Assembly: GCA_947685225.1 (NCBI GenBank)
Contig: CANTUV010000051.1
Coordinates: 2,418,001-2,482,000 of the forward strand
DNA length: 64,000 nucleotides
Direction of reading: 5' to 3'
DNA from: Garcia nutans
Taxonomy: Eukaryota; Streptophyta; Magnoliopsida; Malpighiales; Euphorbiaceae
The translations under genes were made by a program, and so were the position numbers. Below the pieces are notes generated by a model that saw only the letters and a list, made by a program, of their open reading frames with translations, had not been told where the DNA came from and ran no database searches. Below, in pieces: positions 23,512-34,663 of the stretch. The stretch's first letter is position 1, and the number at the start of each line of letters is the position of its first letter.

Positions 23512-25491
23512 TATAGACCCTTAATTTTAGCTCTAAGCTAGTCTGATCCCAATTAAAGAAGACCAAGCCAAATTCAGTCCGATTTTAAAAGCTTAAATAT
23601 AGTTTATAGCTTTGATTTAGGTCGGTCTAATTTTAAAATGCCTAAAATAAGCTAGTTCAACTTTTAAAACCCTAAAATAGTCCGATCCAATCTTAAAAAC
23701 TCAAAGCAATCGGGTCTGACCCAAAATTAGCTTAGCCAATTTGCTACCAGGCTGGCCATGGCGATTTGGCCTTGCCAATTCACCATAGGCCATGCCTGGG
23801 GAGAATTGGATACAAGAGCATGGAACAAGGTCCATGGCGAATTGGATAGCCCAATTCGCCATGAGTCCTTAATTAGGCAGTTTTAATTCCTTACTTAGGC
23901 AGTTTTGCATTTAAAATCATAATACAGGCACGGATGAGGAAAGAAAATCTTAGAACCGTTCGCCCTAATTATGTTTATAAATACAGAAGCTTAAAAGAAA
24001 GAGAAGGATTAGCAATTAACAACCTAGCATCCAAGGATTATCAATAGGGAGAGGCAATAAAATTAACATAGAAGCAATAACAAGGCAGTCTCCGGCCAAA
24101 AACTAAAATTGGTGCAGGTAGTAGCATAAGCAAGTTTGTTTCAATTTATCAATTTTGGTGGAGCTTTCGACGCAGTTTCGGTTTTCTAAATCTAATTTAT
24201 ATTAAAACATGCAATAGCTATGAATGAATCCAGCAAGTGAAATTGTTTTAATCCAGCAGCTAATTTAATTCCCCATGGCAGTTTTTATCCTTTAATTTCT
24301 ATTATCATACATTATGTTTAATTCCATCTAGTAGCAAACTATATATCCAGGACATTTACTTGTCTAAATTAACATACAGTGGTCGTAGTTCATGTAATCA
24401 TGGTAAGCATCAAACCCTAATTTCCAAACCCTAATCTGTAAAACCAAGATTTCAAACCTTAAACCCTAATCCTAAAACACTAACCCTAAAACCTTGATTC
24501 TAAAATCCAAAATCCCAATTTGATTTCCTTAACCCTAATTTCCAATCCTAAAACACTAACCATAAAACATAGAAGCCTTAATTCCCTATTTGCTTAATCT
24601 AAAACCCTAATTTCCTAAGTAAGTAAAAACCTAAAACTCTAATCCTAAATACCTAACCCTAAATGCCTAACCATAGCCTTAAAACCCCAAAACCCTAATT
24701 TTCAACCTAAAACCCTACTTTCCAAATCAAAACTTAAATTGGATAGTTAAAATCATAGCTTTAGGTTAGAAACTCTAATTTTGCATGTTTAAAGCCTAAC
24801 TTAAGATTAAAAACTAGATTCGATTATTTGATTGATTTATTACATGCTTTTATGATGGATGATGCATTTTGGTTGTTTTATTGCTCATTTTATTTAATTG
24901 AACTATATTTATTTATTTGAGATTTTAAAAGTTGTAAAATGCATATTTTCACTTCGTTAGTGCCTTAGTTTTGATTATGTAATTTAATTTTAAGAATTTT
25001 GGATCATTGTAAGGGGCATGTTTCCACCTATGGTGGGTGTCCCATTTTATTTTATTTTAGTTTTTTTTAGATATTGGACATCATAAGGGCATGTTTCCAT
25101 CCATGGATGGGTGCCTATTTTGTTTGTTTTATTTTAATAAGATGATGGATGATTATTTCTTTTAAATTGTGTAATATAGATGATGTCATAATATTTAAGG
25201 ATTTAATAATATTTAGACCTGAAAAAGATACCGATTTCAATGAACCGAGTATTATGGGGTTGCTGGGTCATTTTTCACCTTTCCCATACGTACCCAACTT
25301 TTCAAACCCATTAGGGGATGGGGATTCCTTAGGAATCGAGTCATCCACTCCTTTTTATTTTTCTAGTTTGTCTGGGTGACGACTCTATTTCTCCGGGTTT
25401 AAGCCAGTGTTCTTTAAGGTCCTGAGCCTAACAGTGCCAAAGTCGCAAAAATCATTCCATATGAGAGTGGGGGAAAAAAAATTTGCTCATA
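23512..25491 (+). repeat. 5' LTR of the Tat/Ogre-like element (1980 bp)
   Basis: It starts TATAGACCCTTAATTTT (TG mutated to TA) and ends GCTCATA (CACA-type end mutated). Both ends match the solo LTR at 55842-58306, which starts TGTAGACCC and ends GCTCACA. Its first 280 bp match 39484-39760. Features inside are a perfect hairpin at 23833-23863, a cluster of AAACCCTAA words (24410-24760), two stem-loops at 25013-25043 and 25087-25115, and the conserved segment ATTCCTTAGGAATCGAGTC near 25322. Confidence 0.88.
24410..24760. repeat. Cluster of telomere-like AAACCCTAA words in the 5' LTR
   Basis: More than ten CCCTAA/ACCCTAAA words separated by short spacers in 350 bp. The solo LTR has the same kind of cluster at 56640-57610. 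The words are dispersed, not in register, so this is not an interstitial telomere array. Confidence 0.75.
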
Positions 25492-25510
25492 GTGGCAACT
25501 CAACTGGGGA
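25492..25510 (+). other. Primer binding site of the Tat/Ogre-like element
   Basis: Directly after the LTR the sequence is GTGGCAACTCAACTGGGGA. In related plant elements the site reads TGGCGACTCCACTGGGG, which is usually assigned to an Arg tRNA primer in the Ogre/Tat group. I state this from family knowledge without having checked the tRNA. Confidence 0.65.
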
Positions 25511-26579
25511 TAAGAGAAGTTGATTTCACTGGTCTTTATATTATTTCATTCTTTCTTATTATGATATTGCCCATTGCATCATTTAAATTGCATTATGTGT
25601 GTGAGTTAGGACGCTCATGTAACCCATGTTGTTTCATATAAGGGATATCATACTTTCACTCAATGTATGGAGATAGATCATGGCATAACCACTCATAGCC
25701 TCATACCTTTTGGTATATACATGCTATGGGAGCCTAAACTTTTTAATTCAAAGACTAAAGCTCATATAATTGGTCTAGTTATTTTTCTTAGATTTTTACC
25801 CAAATGCTTGTTGTTTTACTAAGATTGATATATCTTGGTTTGAACCATGGCCTATTTGGTTTGTTCTTTTTCTAATATGACCTAATTAAAGTAATTTTAT
25901 TTTTTTAAGGCCAAAAGGCCAAAATTATTTTTAAAACTTTTTAAGATGGTCTTTGGACATAAAAACTTTTAAAGATGGATTAAAATTTTTTTTCATCTTA
26001 TGGCCCAAGTATAAACTCTAAGATTCATTTTTGAAACAAACCTTTTTATAAATGGTTTGAAATACTTTTTTTGAGCTCAAACTAAAACCTTTTTCTTAAA
26101 TGGGCTTGTAACTATTTAGGTCAATTATGAAATACTTAAAATCAATTATGGGCCTAATTTACACTGAGACTTATTAATCATGGGTTTGACTGAGGCATGG
26201 ATCATTAATTGTATTTCCTAAATCTAAAATTTATTTATGATAAACTCTCTAATTTAGTCTTAATCCATAATATGGCATAAAAGCTATTTCTAATTGACCA
26301 AATGGATTAAAGCTTAATTAGTGAAAATTATCATGGATTGACTTCTAAATTTAAAAATATAACTATTGATTAAATCGTCAGAGCAAATTTTATAAAAAAT
26401 AAGATATCCCATATAGATATTTTGTTAACCACACACCTAGAAAAAGAGACTCGTCATTCGTGTGTGAAAGATATAAGGTTGGAAAGGTCGTTCTTATTCT
26501 TTTAGTTTGTTTGTTTATTTGTGCATACATATATACATACATTGCATTATATAGCATTGATCATTTCTGGTTAACAGAC
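25511..26579 (+). other. 5' untranslated leader of the Tat/Ogre-like element
   Basis: About 1 kb between primer site and gag with no coding similarity. Long leaders are usual in Ogre/Tat elements. Several short motifs repeat, for example TTTTTAAGATGG at about 25940 and a related run at 25965. Confidence 0.55.
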
Positions 26580-27220
26580 TTGGAGTACAACAGATCAAGA
26601 GCTTACAATAATTTGACCTATGTCAGTGATGCAGAATCTAGCAACGACTCAATCAACTTCTCGTCAAAAGCAATGAAATCTGAACAGATTCAGAAGATGG
26701 TAGATGATGCAATCAACTCTAAGATGAAAGAACTAAAAAGGGTCCTAGTCGAGACCATGAAAAGCCAACTGGCTGCATTATTAGGGTGAAGCATCTGCTA
26801 GTACTAAGAAGCAAAAAGATAAGAGAAAGGCTAAGGTTGGTGAAGTGGCTATGGATGATGACAAAGTGGTGATTGATAATGATGATGACTGGGCTCATCA
26901 TTTCTAAGATTCTCAAGATAAGAAGAAAGAAATAAAGATTGTGGAGAAATCAACTATGGAAAAGACTGAAACTTCGGATGTGGAGAAGATGATTATTGAT
27001 TTGGAGAAGAAGTTTGAAAAGAAGATGAAGGCTTAAGAGATGTTAGAAGTGGATAAATTGTTTGAACAAGATAAAAAAGTTCCTTACAAGTTCAAGATGC
27101 CTTCATTTGCTAAGTTTGATGGAACTGAGAATCCTCATCTTCATGTCAAGAAATACATGACTGCTATGCAGTCTACCCGAGCTACTAAAGCTCAAACTCT
27201 AAGGTACTTCATACTCTCGT
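26580..27220 (+). pseudogene. gag fragment 1 of the Tat/Ogre-like element
   Basis: The plus strand reads LEYNRSRAYNNLTYVSDAES, later MKSEQIQKMVDDAINSKMKE, a TGA at 26787-26789, then a run of lesions. Near 27040 comes DKLFEQDKKVPYKFKMPSFA, KFDGTENPHLHVKKYMTAMQ and LRYFILSL. The K(F)DGT..P..H block is typical of Tat/Ogre gag. It is cut at 27220 by the solo LTR and resumes at 30105 in the same sense (NPIMKNWFNTL), which confirms that the intervening DNA is an insertion. Gag is the structural protein. This copy could not be translated through. Confidence 0.78.
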
Positions 27221-30109
27221 TGTAACACCCCGATACCCTATATAAGTACTATACATATACTTAGTATACATACAGTAAGTATATAAAGTATAAAGATGTC
27301 ACTTTTCGTTATCTTTTAAAAACCTGTAACAGAGTTCAAACCATAATACGTTAATTTAAATAACATTTAAAAAAATCATTATCTTTATCAAACTCCATTT
27401 ATACATATAAATACTCTCTCATCAGAAATACATCGTAATTAAAAGTTATACATGTATGCATTACCCTCTAGTTGGTCTCGACAAACTCTTACTCTTCTCG
27501 TGGCATAACAGCTGGACTTCCAGATCAACCGCATATCCACCTGCGCGATTACACAACCGCGCTAAGCCCGAGAGCTTAGTAGTACAATATAAAATATAAA
27601 CATACACTATAGAAATTCTAACATATAATAATACTATATTCATTCCATATACCATTAGTTCTTATCATGTTTTTCTCTTTTTAATTTACACCTTTCATAT
27701 ATCTCGACTAAATTCATATATTATGTACATATATACATACCATTATCACCAATTCCAACCCGTCACGAATACTCACAATTAATTTATCAATACACACATT
27801 ATACATCATACCAATCATGAATCACATTTCCAATGAAGACAATCATTATCACCAACCACAATTCATTAATAGTATCCACAATCAATATACCAATACACAC
27901 ATTACACCTCATACTTCATAACATTGTTTTATTCACAATTCATCAATTATAAATCACATTTCCAACAATTCAACCATAGATCTCATTACTCATTTATTTC
28001 AACATTTGTATATCATATTGACAACAAAGACAGACTCGAGCCCAAACGACACTAATATGCCATTCTATTTTCAGAGTTAATGCTTTGGTTTAATCATCAC
28101 ATTTATCATTATCATAGACCCAACTAGGCTTCAAGGATTTAGGTTTAACCAAGCTTCAAGGGGAGCAAAGCATGCTAAGCATCAACCCAACTTGGCTTCA
28201 AAAACCAATCCAACCTAGCTTCAAGGGTTGTAACATCTCAATTAGGCTTCAAGGACTTAGCCAACCTAACTTCAAGAGATTGTTACTCATTTTAGGCATG
28301 CCACCAACAACAAACTCTGAAAATGGAATAACACATTAGTTACACAATTCATTTATTACTTTCATTCTCAATTCTCATCATCAATTAGGCAAACATGCCT
28401 TATGTCTTTCAATTGAATCATCATAGCCAATCACAATGGCTTCACATCACATTTGAGTTATCTTAGCCAATCACAATGGCTTCACATCACATCTGAATCA
28501 TCATTATACATATACAACATCAATTACATTAGCTAAACAAACCGATCATTAGCTTTACATCTCTTTATGTCTCAATTCACATTATACACTTCATTATTCA
28601 AGCATACATAATCAATTTCATTGCACATGTATCTTAAATTCATCATCATATAAACAACATATCCCTTTATAACATTTCAATCATTATTATCAACCATGAT
28701 GATCTCACATTTCATCATTTCTCAAAACACATTGACAACATTCATTATTAAGACATTTATTATAATAAATTGCATTGCACATACCTTTTTGGATGATCCT
28801 CATCTCTTCCACACTATACAAGTCATAATATTAGTCACATTGTTCATATAACATATTACCATTCACAATGCATATAGCCTAACATTGTTCATATGCTTCA
28901 TCAATCTCATCAAATGTGTGCTATAATCTCAACATCATATGAATGTATGTTCCACATATATTTATTTAGATCATTCTTTGTTTTCAAAGTGTTTAGAGTG
29001 TTTATGTTTAGGTTTAGGAACAACAAAACCTTTGAAGAATCAAAACAAAGTGAGAAAAGTCAAGAACCATCACAGTAGCAAACACCTTCATGGGACACAG
29101 CCAAGCTTGTGGCCGTGTCTCTCAAAACCAATTGGCAGTAGCAAACACATGCATAAGACACGGCCGTGTCCCTCCAAAATCCATCCAACACGGCCAAACT
29201 TCCCTCAACTTGGCCGTGTCTCCCAAAATTAATAGGTCTTGGCCGTGTTCCATTCTTATTTTGGCCGTGTCTCTCATATTTAAAACCCTAAACATAACCA
29301 ACACTTCTTTGATTGAATTAAGAACAACTTATACACAACACAATCTCATTCAAATGGGTGTAATTCATGTTATTAACACATATTCATCTAAATATTCAAA
29401 TTAACACTAGATCAACCATACATTCAAACATTTACCACATTAAACCCTAAAAACCAACATCAATCTTCTTCTTTCTATAACAACATCCATTTAACTTACC
29501 ATTTTCAAACAAAACCAACACCAATTTAACCTTTTTAACTCACCATCAATTTCCATACTTTTAAACACATCTCAAACACTCTAAATCATGATATTAACAA
29601 ATCACAAAACACATCTTCAAAATACCAAAGGAAAACAAGAGAGTACTTACCTTAAATGAAGAAATTTCACCAATCTTCAATTCAATCCTTTGATTCCTCT
29701 TCCAATTTGATGTTAGAAACCAAAATACTTCAATTGCTCTCTTTTCCCTTTGGATAGCCGGCCACTCTTTCAAAGAAAAGAAAAATGAAGACAAGTCAAT
29801 CCTTCTTTTCTTCTTTAAATCTCCACCAAGAGATTTTCACCAAGCAATTACCTATATACCCTTTGTCATTTAACTTAACTTTTGTCACTTGTATGCCCAT
29901 TATGGTAATTTCACATATCACATAAAAATATCCTCTTCCATTGACCCCTCATTTGACTTATGTATATGTTATTTATACTACCATATATGCAACATATACA
30001 CTTCCTTTAAAAATTCTTTTCTCTTTCAAAATAACATATACGCTCAATCCAATCAAAACAACAATAATATTCAAAACTTCTAGGGCATACATTGGAATAT
30101 TACACTCGT
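27216..30109 (-). mobile_element. Solo LTR (2884 bp), Tekay-like family, inserted in gag
   Basis: The LTR spans 27221-30104, starting TGTAACACCCCG and ending ATATTACA, with the target duplication CTCGT on both sides (27216-27220, 30105-30109). Its first part resembles 6925 onward of the first element. The block near 28030-28090 (ACTAATATGCCATTCTATTTTCAGAGTTA type) matches 7755-7805, so both belong to related families and share orientation. There is no internal region, so it is the product of LTR-LTR recombination. Internal repeats are AGGCTTCAAGG words at 28125-28280 and GGCCGTGT words at 29090-29275. Open frames here are chance. Confidence 0.9.
29090..29275. repeat. GGCCGTGT/ACACGGCC module array in the solo LTR
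   Basis: GGCCGTGT at 29112, 29163, 29213, 29241 and 29263; ACACGGCC at 29159 and 29189. The block around 29159-29196 is the same text, in the opposite strand sense, as part of 63140-63190. Confidence 0.85.
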
Positions 30110-31030
30110 TGAATCCTATTATGAAGAATTGGTTCAACACCTTAGAGAACAACACTCAAAAGAATTGAGATTCATTGTACAAAGCCTTCATCCAATAATA
30201 TAGGAACAATATCGAGTTGGAAGTTACTTTGATGGAGGTTGAGTCAATTAGGTCGAAATAAAATAAGAATTTTATTGACTATATGAAAAGGTGGAGAAAC
30301 AAGGTTGCATTGCTCAAGAAGAGGCCTGATGAGTCAGATCATATTAAGATGATTGTGAGAGGGATGATGCCTAATCTGCATGAATGGATATCTCACACTC
30401 TCATAAGGGATTTCAAAGATCTCCTTCAAGCTGGCTTGCAAATAGAAAAATATGAAAGATAGAAGAATCATTTTTTGGAAGAAAAAGTGATAGGAAAAGT
30501 TATCAGTCTAGTGGTCAGGGTACACAAAAGTCAGTGGATGTCAATGTAATAACTGGTCAAGCAAATAGAAGATAGTTTTCAGAGTTGGGAAAACCTCTAT
30601 CTTGGGTTTTTAATAAGTTACAGAACAATGGGCTATTACAGCCGTTGGTTCCCTGGCCTTTGCTGAATCCTCTGCCATAAAGCTTTGATACCAAGGCCTT
30701 CTATCAATTCTATCAAGTGCAAGGGCATGAGATAGATAGATGTGTTCGTTTAAGGCATGAGATCTAAGATTTAATTGACAGTGGAAAGCTGCCTGAGCCT
30801 GATATGCCCAACACCAAGAATAATCCTTTGCCTAAATTCGTAAGGGTGTCACTGCCTGTAACCTTCATGATAGAGGGAGGATTGGAGAAGAGTTTTGTCT
30901 TGGCATCTTGTTATGATATGGATGGAGAAGCTGCTAAAGAGGAGGTACTACTAAGCAAGCTTGAACCAACTACGGATGACAAGGCGATGACTATCATTAA
31001 TGATCCTTGCCTTTGATATGTCCAAGTAGA
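30105..31030 (+). pseudogene. gag fragment 2 of the Tat/Ogre-like element
   Basis: It continues the gag core after the solo LTR: NPIMKNWFNTL, a central ELEVTLMEVESIRSK stretch, then NFIDYMKRWRNKVALLKKRP, HIKMIVRGMMPNLHEWI and LLQAGLQIEKYE. This is the retrotransposon gag domain (PF03732-like) with a TAG at about 30199. Later come NTKNNPLPKFVRV and a 70-codon open piece at 30804-31016. In full Tat elements a long gag C-terminus and protease would follow; here coding similarity ends at about 31030. Nothing pol-like follows before the CACTA insertion or after it. Confidence 0.75.
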
Positions 31031-31271
31031 GGAAGCTCTTTTGACTTCAAATCAATAAAACTTCCCTTGGCTCGTTTGGTTTTTGTATCATTTTCTATCC
31101 TTCATATTTTTTGGAACAATTATATTTTTCAAATTAAGATTGTTTGAATAAATTATTTTTCATTAAATTTTTATTGGTCTTTATTCATTTTTATGCTCAA
31201 TTGATAATAAGTCTACCTTTATATTCATAAATTAGTGTATTTATGCACCATGATCTGAATGCCTTTACTAG
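31031..31271 (+). other. Noncoding interior of the Tat-like element, left of the CACTA insertion
   Basis: AT-rich, no coding similarity. It continues at 35955 on the other side of the CACTA element. Confidence 0.5.
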
Positions 31272-31740
31272 CACTACAAAAATATTCGGCATTTGCGACG
31301 GAAATCTGCGACGGACTTATTTCCGTCGCAAATTTGCTACGGATCTGCGACGTATTTGTGACGGAAGGATAAGTTAGAGGAATTTTGAAAAATTGGTCGC
31401 AAATTGGTTGCAAATCCGTAGTAAATCTGCGACGAAAATCATTCCGTCGCAAATAATCGTCGCAAAAGTTGGCGCGGATACTTGGCGGGCACTAAAAAAG
31501 AAATTTGCAACGGAGATCTGCTACCGTCTATTGCCGTCGCAAAATTCACTACAAAAATATTCGGCATTTGCGACGGATATCTGCGATGGACTTGTTTCCG
31601 TCGCAAATTTGCTACGGATCTGCGACGTATTTGCGACGGAAGGACAAGTTAGAGGAATTTTAAGAAATTGGTCGCAAATCGATTGCAAATCCGTAGTAAA
31701 TCTGCGACGAAAATCATTCCGTCGCAAATAAGAAAATTTG
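31272..31740. repeat. Left terminal and subterminal repeats of the CACTA element, duplicated
   Basis: 31272-31470 and 31547-31730 are near-identical and both start CACTACAAAAATATTCGG. Each contains several TTTGCGACGG-type words in both orientations. Only the outer copy is matched by the TAG duplication. Short open frames in this block are repeat translation. Confidence 0.88.
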
Positions 31741-31879
31741 CAGAAGCGCTCTTTTAATCGCGCGCAAATAAGAAGAAATTTTTTGAGGAAAAAAAAGAAA
31801 ATGAACTTTAGAGAAGCGCTCTTTTAATAGCGCGTAAAGAAGGCGAAATTGCTAATCGTGCGCAAAGAAGAGGTTTATT

Positions 31880-32553
31880 CACTCTAAAGTGTTGTCCTTT
31901 TTTTAGCATTTTTTCTCTTTGAAATTTCATCTCTAAAGTCCAAAATCTGTCATCTTTGATTTGTGAATTTGGTTGTCAAGTGTGAACAATTCCTAGGGCA
32001 AAGCAGGAGAGGGAGAGAGAGGGAGAGAGAGAAAGGGAGTGCAGAGAGGAGAAATCTAGGGAGAGTGAGGGACAGAGAAGAGAAAAAGATAGAGCCTCCA
32101 ACCGCACTCCTATGGCTCAACTCTTCCAACCATTCTAACCCTAAATTAGGCGAATGGCTACTCTACTACATCCTCTCCTCTCTTTGCAATCCTATTTAAT
32201 CCTTCGAAGTACAATATATTTCATCTCTTTCATGCATATATATATGTATATATGTAAATGATAGTTTGTTTTAGTATAATTATCTGTTTGTTTGTTTTTG
32301 TGTTGCTAATGTCATGATCTCTCATAATTTAATTATCTCTCTGGATCAGACAAAGCTAAGGTTTTATCTCTGGATCTGCTTCCGTTATTTTAATTTTTTA
32401 AATTATATTTCTTGTGCTAATTGTATCTGGTTTTTTTTATTGAATTTGATTTTGCAGAGAAAGTGAAAAATGGATCCAAATTCTGTCAAATCAACCTTGT
32501 CTAATTTAGCATTTGGCAATGTAATGGAAGCAGCTGCTCGCGACTATCGGAAG
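31880..32553 (+). pseudogene. Captured 5' gene fragment, possibly thioredoxin-domain protein 9 (TXNDC9)-like
   Basis: A GA-rich leader-like segment (31990-32080) and an intron-like stretch ending TTTTGCAG (32457) precede an ATG at 32470. The frame reads MDPNSVKSTLSNLAFGNVME, then AAARDYRK, followed by AAGGTTTGG, a candidate donor. The LSNLAFGNV(M/L)AAAARDY beginning is what I know from plant TXNDC9/phosducin-like cytosolic proteins, which act with the chaperonin CCT. The thioredoxin fold itself is not found downstream. What is seen is one exon with plausible splice sites. The family assignment comes from memory of the N-terminus only. Confidence 0.42.
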
Positions 32554-34663
32554 GTTTGGCCTCTGAAATTTGGTAATCTACTACGTTGGATTTTTCTGTT
32601 AAAGAATTGAATTTGATGTTTCATGGGTTAGAATTTTTGCTTCGAGATCTCTTTCTTTTACATTTGAAGCCACTAATAGGACTAAATGTTAAAGAACTCA
32701 AATCATTTTGTAGCTCGGGATATATACAAAAACAAGAGCGGAGATAGATTGCAATGTTAATTCTGGGATCATTTAAATATGTAGTTTCCACACAATAAAA
32801 CAAAAACTTCCACCTTCCTCTCTGCAAGAGTTACTAGAGATTGCGGTCAGGGTAGAGGAGATGATTTACACTAAATCCAAAAGCAAGGTATGTTGATAAA
32901 CAAGTCAACATTCAAGAGCCTCCTCTCTTTGTAATTCTTACATTACCAGTTTACTGACCATATAGATTCTAAAACATAATGCATTATGGGTTTCTATTTG
33001 TCTTCGTATCTCCTTTTCGATTTGTAATGAAATATTGAAATGCAAAAGAGTACGATATACAATGCTAAAATCTTGAATTTTGAAGTGCTTACTAAGAGTA
33101 CATGAGAGTAGAATATTGAGGAACTGGGAGCAGCTACTTCATGAAAATGTTGAAAATCTGGACTGCTTTCAGAATGCCACTTTGTGCTTGGGAGTTGGAA
33201 AATACTGGCTAAAAGTTATGAAAGAATATTTAACAAATTGCTTAATGATTTTGTTTACAGCAGGCAGTAAAATGTGAAGGTTACTTATTGTGTTATCGCA
33301 GGCTGAATATGGAATCGGGGTAAAAAGTATGCTGGAGACCTAGAACTTTTCATGCTCTACGGAAATACCCACAGAGTCAGGTAGTAATTTGATGATAATG
33401 TTACTAATTATCATGTCTAGCTTCCATGTTCATACATAATTTTTCTGATGCTTTGATGCCTGCTTTTTTTTTTTTTTACCATTTACCAAAATCTAGAGCA
33501 CCAAAGTATATTTTATTTCTTGCTTTTTCAGAAAATGAGAGGATTGATGTATTTTCTGGTGTATATTGACCTATTATATGGTACTGATAAATGGAATTTG
33601 TGGCTGCCTGGCTAATTTCAATTGGTGAATGGAAGTCCATTTTATACTTGGTGTTTCAATTAAGGACATTATCCTTCTTGTTCGAGCTCACGCCAGAGAG
33701 CTTAAATATGAGCAGAGAGGCTCTAATGGTAAATAAGACCATAATGAGCATTACATACACGTTCAAGATGGTTTTATCTATCCATTTCCTCCAGCAAGCT
33801 GAATGTAACTTCAAGAACCTGATAGATTATTTTGTTCAGATAGTGATTTATTTTGTTCTATATACAACATATATCCTCTGCCCGGATAGTTGGTTTTTAG
33901 TTAAATTGACATTATTTGGGTGTGAGAACCTTTCTTCTATCAGAGAATTTTAGTTGACTGATGCTTAGACCTATTTGTTTCATAAGGACTCTAAATTCCA
34001 ATTCTGACACAAGACATTTGGAAGCATATTGTAAGGTATTATCTTCCATATTTAGAACTTTTTGTTTTTAATCCTAAAAATCTTGTTTCTAAGCTTTGGT
34101 AGAAACCTTAGGAGGTATTGTTTCGATAATATTACTTGAGCTGCATCTATACTGTGATGTTTAATTACATAATTTACATGCAAATCCTGTTATTATGAAC
34201 TAATCCAAAGCGAGTATTTAGACTATGAGCTCAAGAAATTACAGCATTGTGCAATTGCATGTAGAATGAAAGTGCAAATCTTTCATAGACTGTTTTTAAG
34301 TGCTCAAAACTTAAAAACAAACTACTGACATTCATTCTTAATCAGCTGAAAATGTGAGTTTTTTGTTGTCATATAACATAACAGAATATTGCCTCAGCTT
34401 AAAAAAATGTATTTGCACATTCCTGGCAAGATATGTATGTAATAATGATAACAAATCTCACTGTTGTTGGCAATTTTTGGGTGGGTTTTTTAAGATCAGG
34501 AAGATAAGTAACTCTCATCTTATGTGTATTTTTTTTCTTGTTGATCCAATTGCTATAATCCATTGAGAGACTTATTCGAGTATTCTTAATTAAGCATGTT
34601 AAGGATGACATAAAAAAACACTAATTTTCTCTCTGTCATTCATTTTCAATGATTACCTTGCAG
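32554..34663 (+). other. Interior of the CACTA element, intron-like, no gene recognised
   Basis: T-rich sequence on the plus strand with several CAG acceptor-like sites, for example before 33302. Around 33300-33390 a short open segment could be an exon, but I do not recognise it. The longer open frame at 33591-33953 shows no family motif. Confidence 0.4.

Noticed and set aside
24410..24760. Interstitial telomere array
   Set aside because: The CCCTAAA words are irregularly spaced and also occur at the same place in another LTR, so they belong to the LTR family.
28893..29404. Several overlapping 60-100 codon frames
   Set aside because: They fall within a solo LTR and read through GGCCGTGT repeats in all frames.
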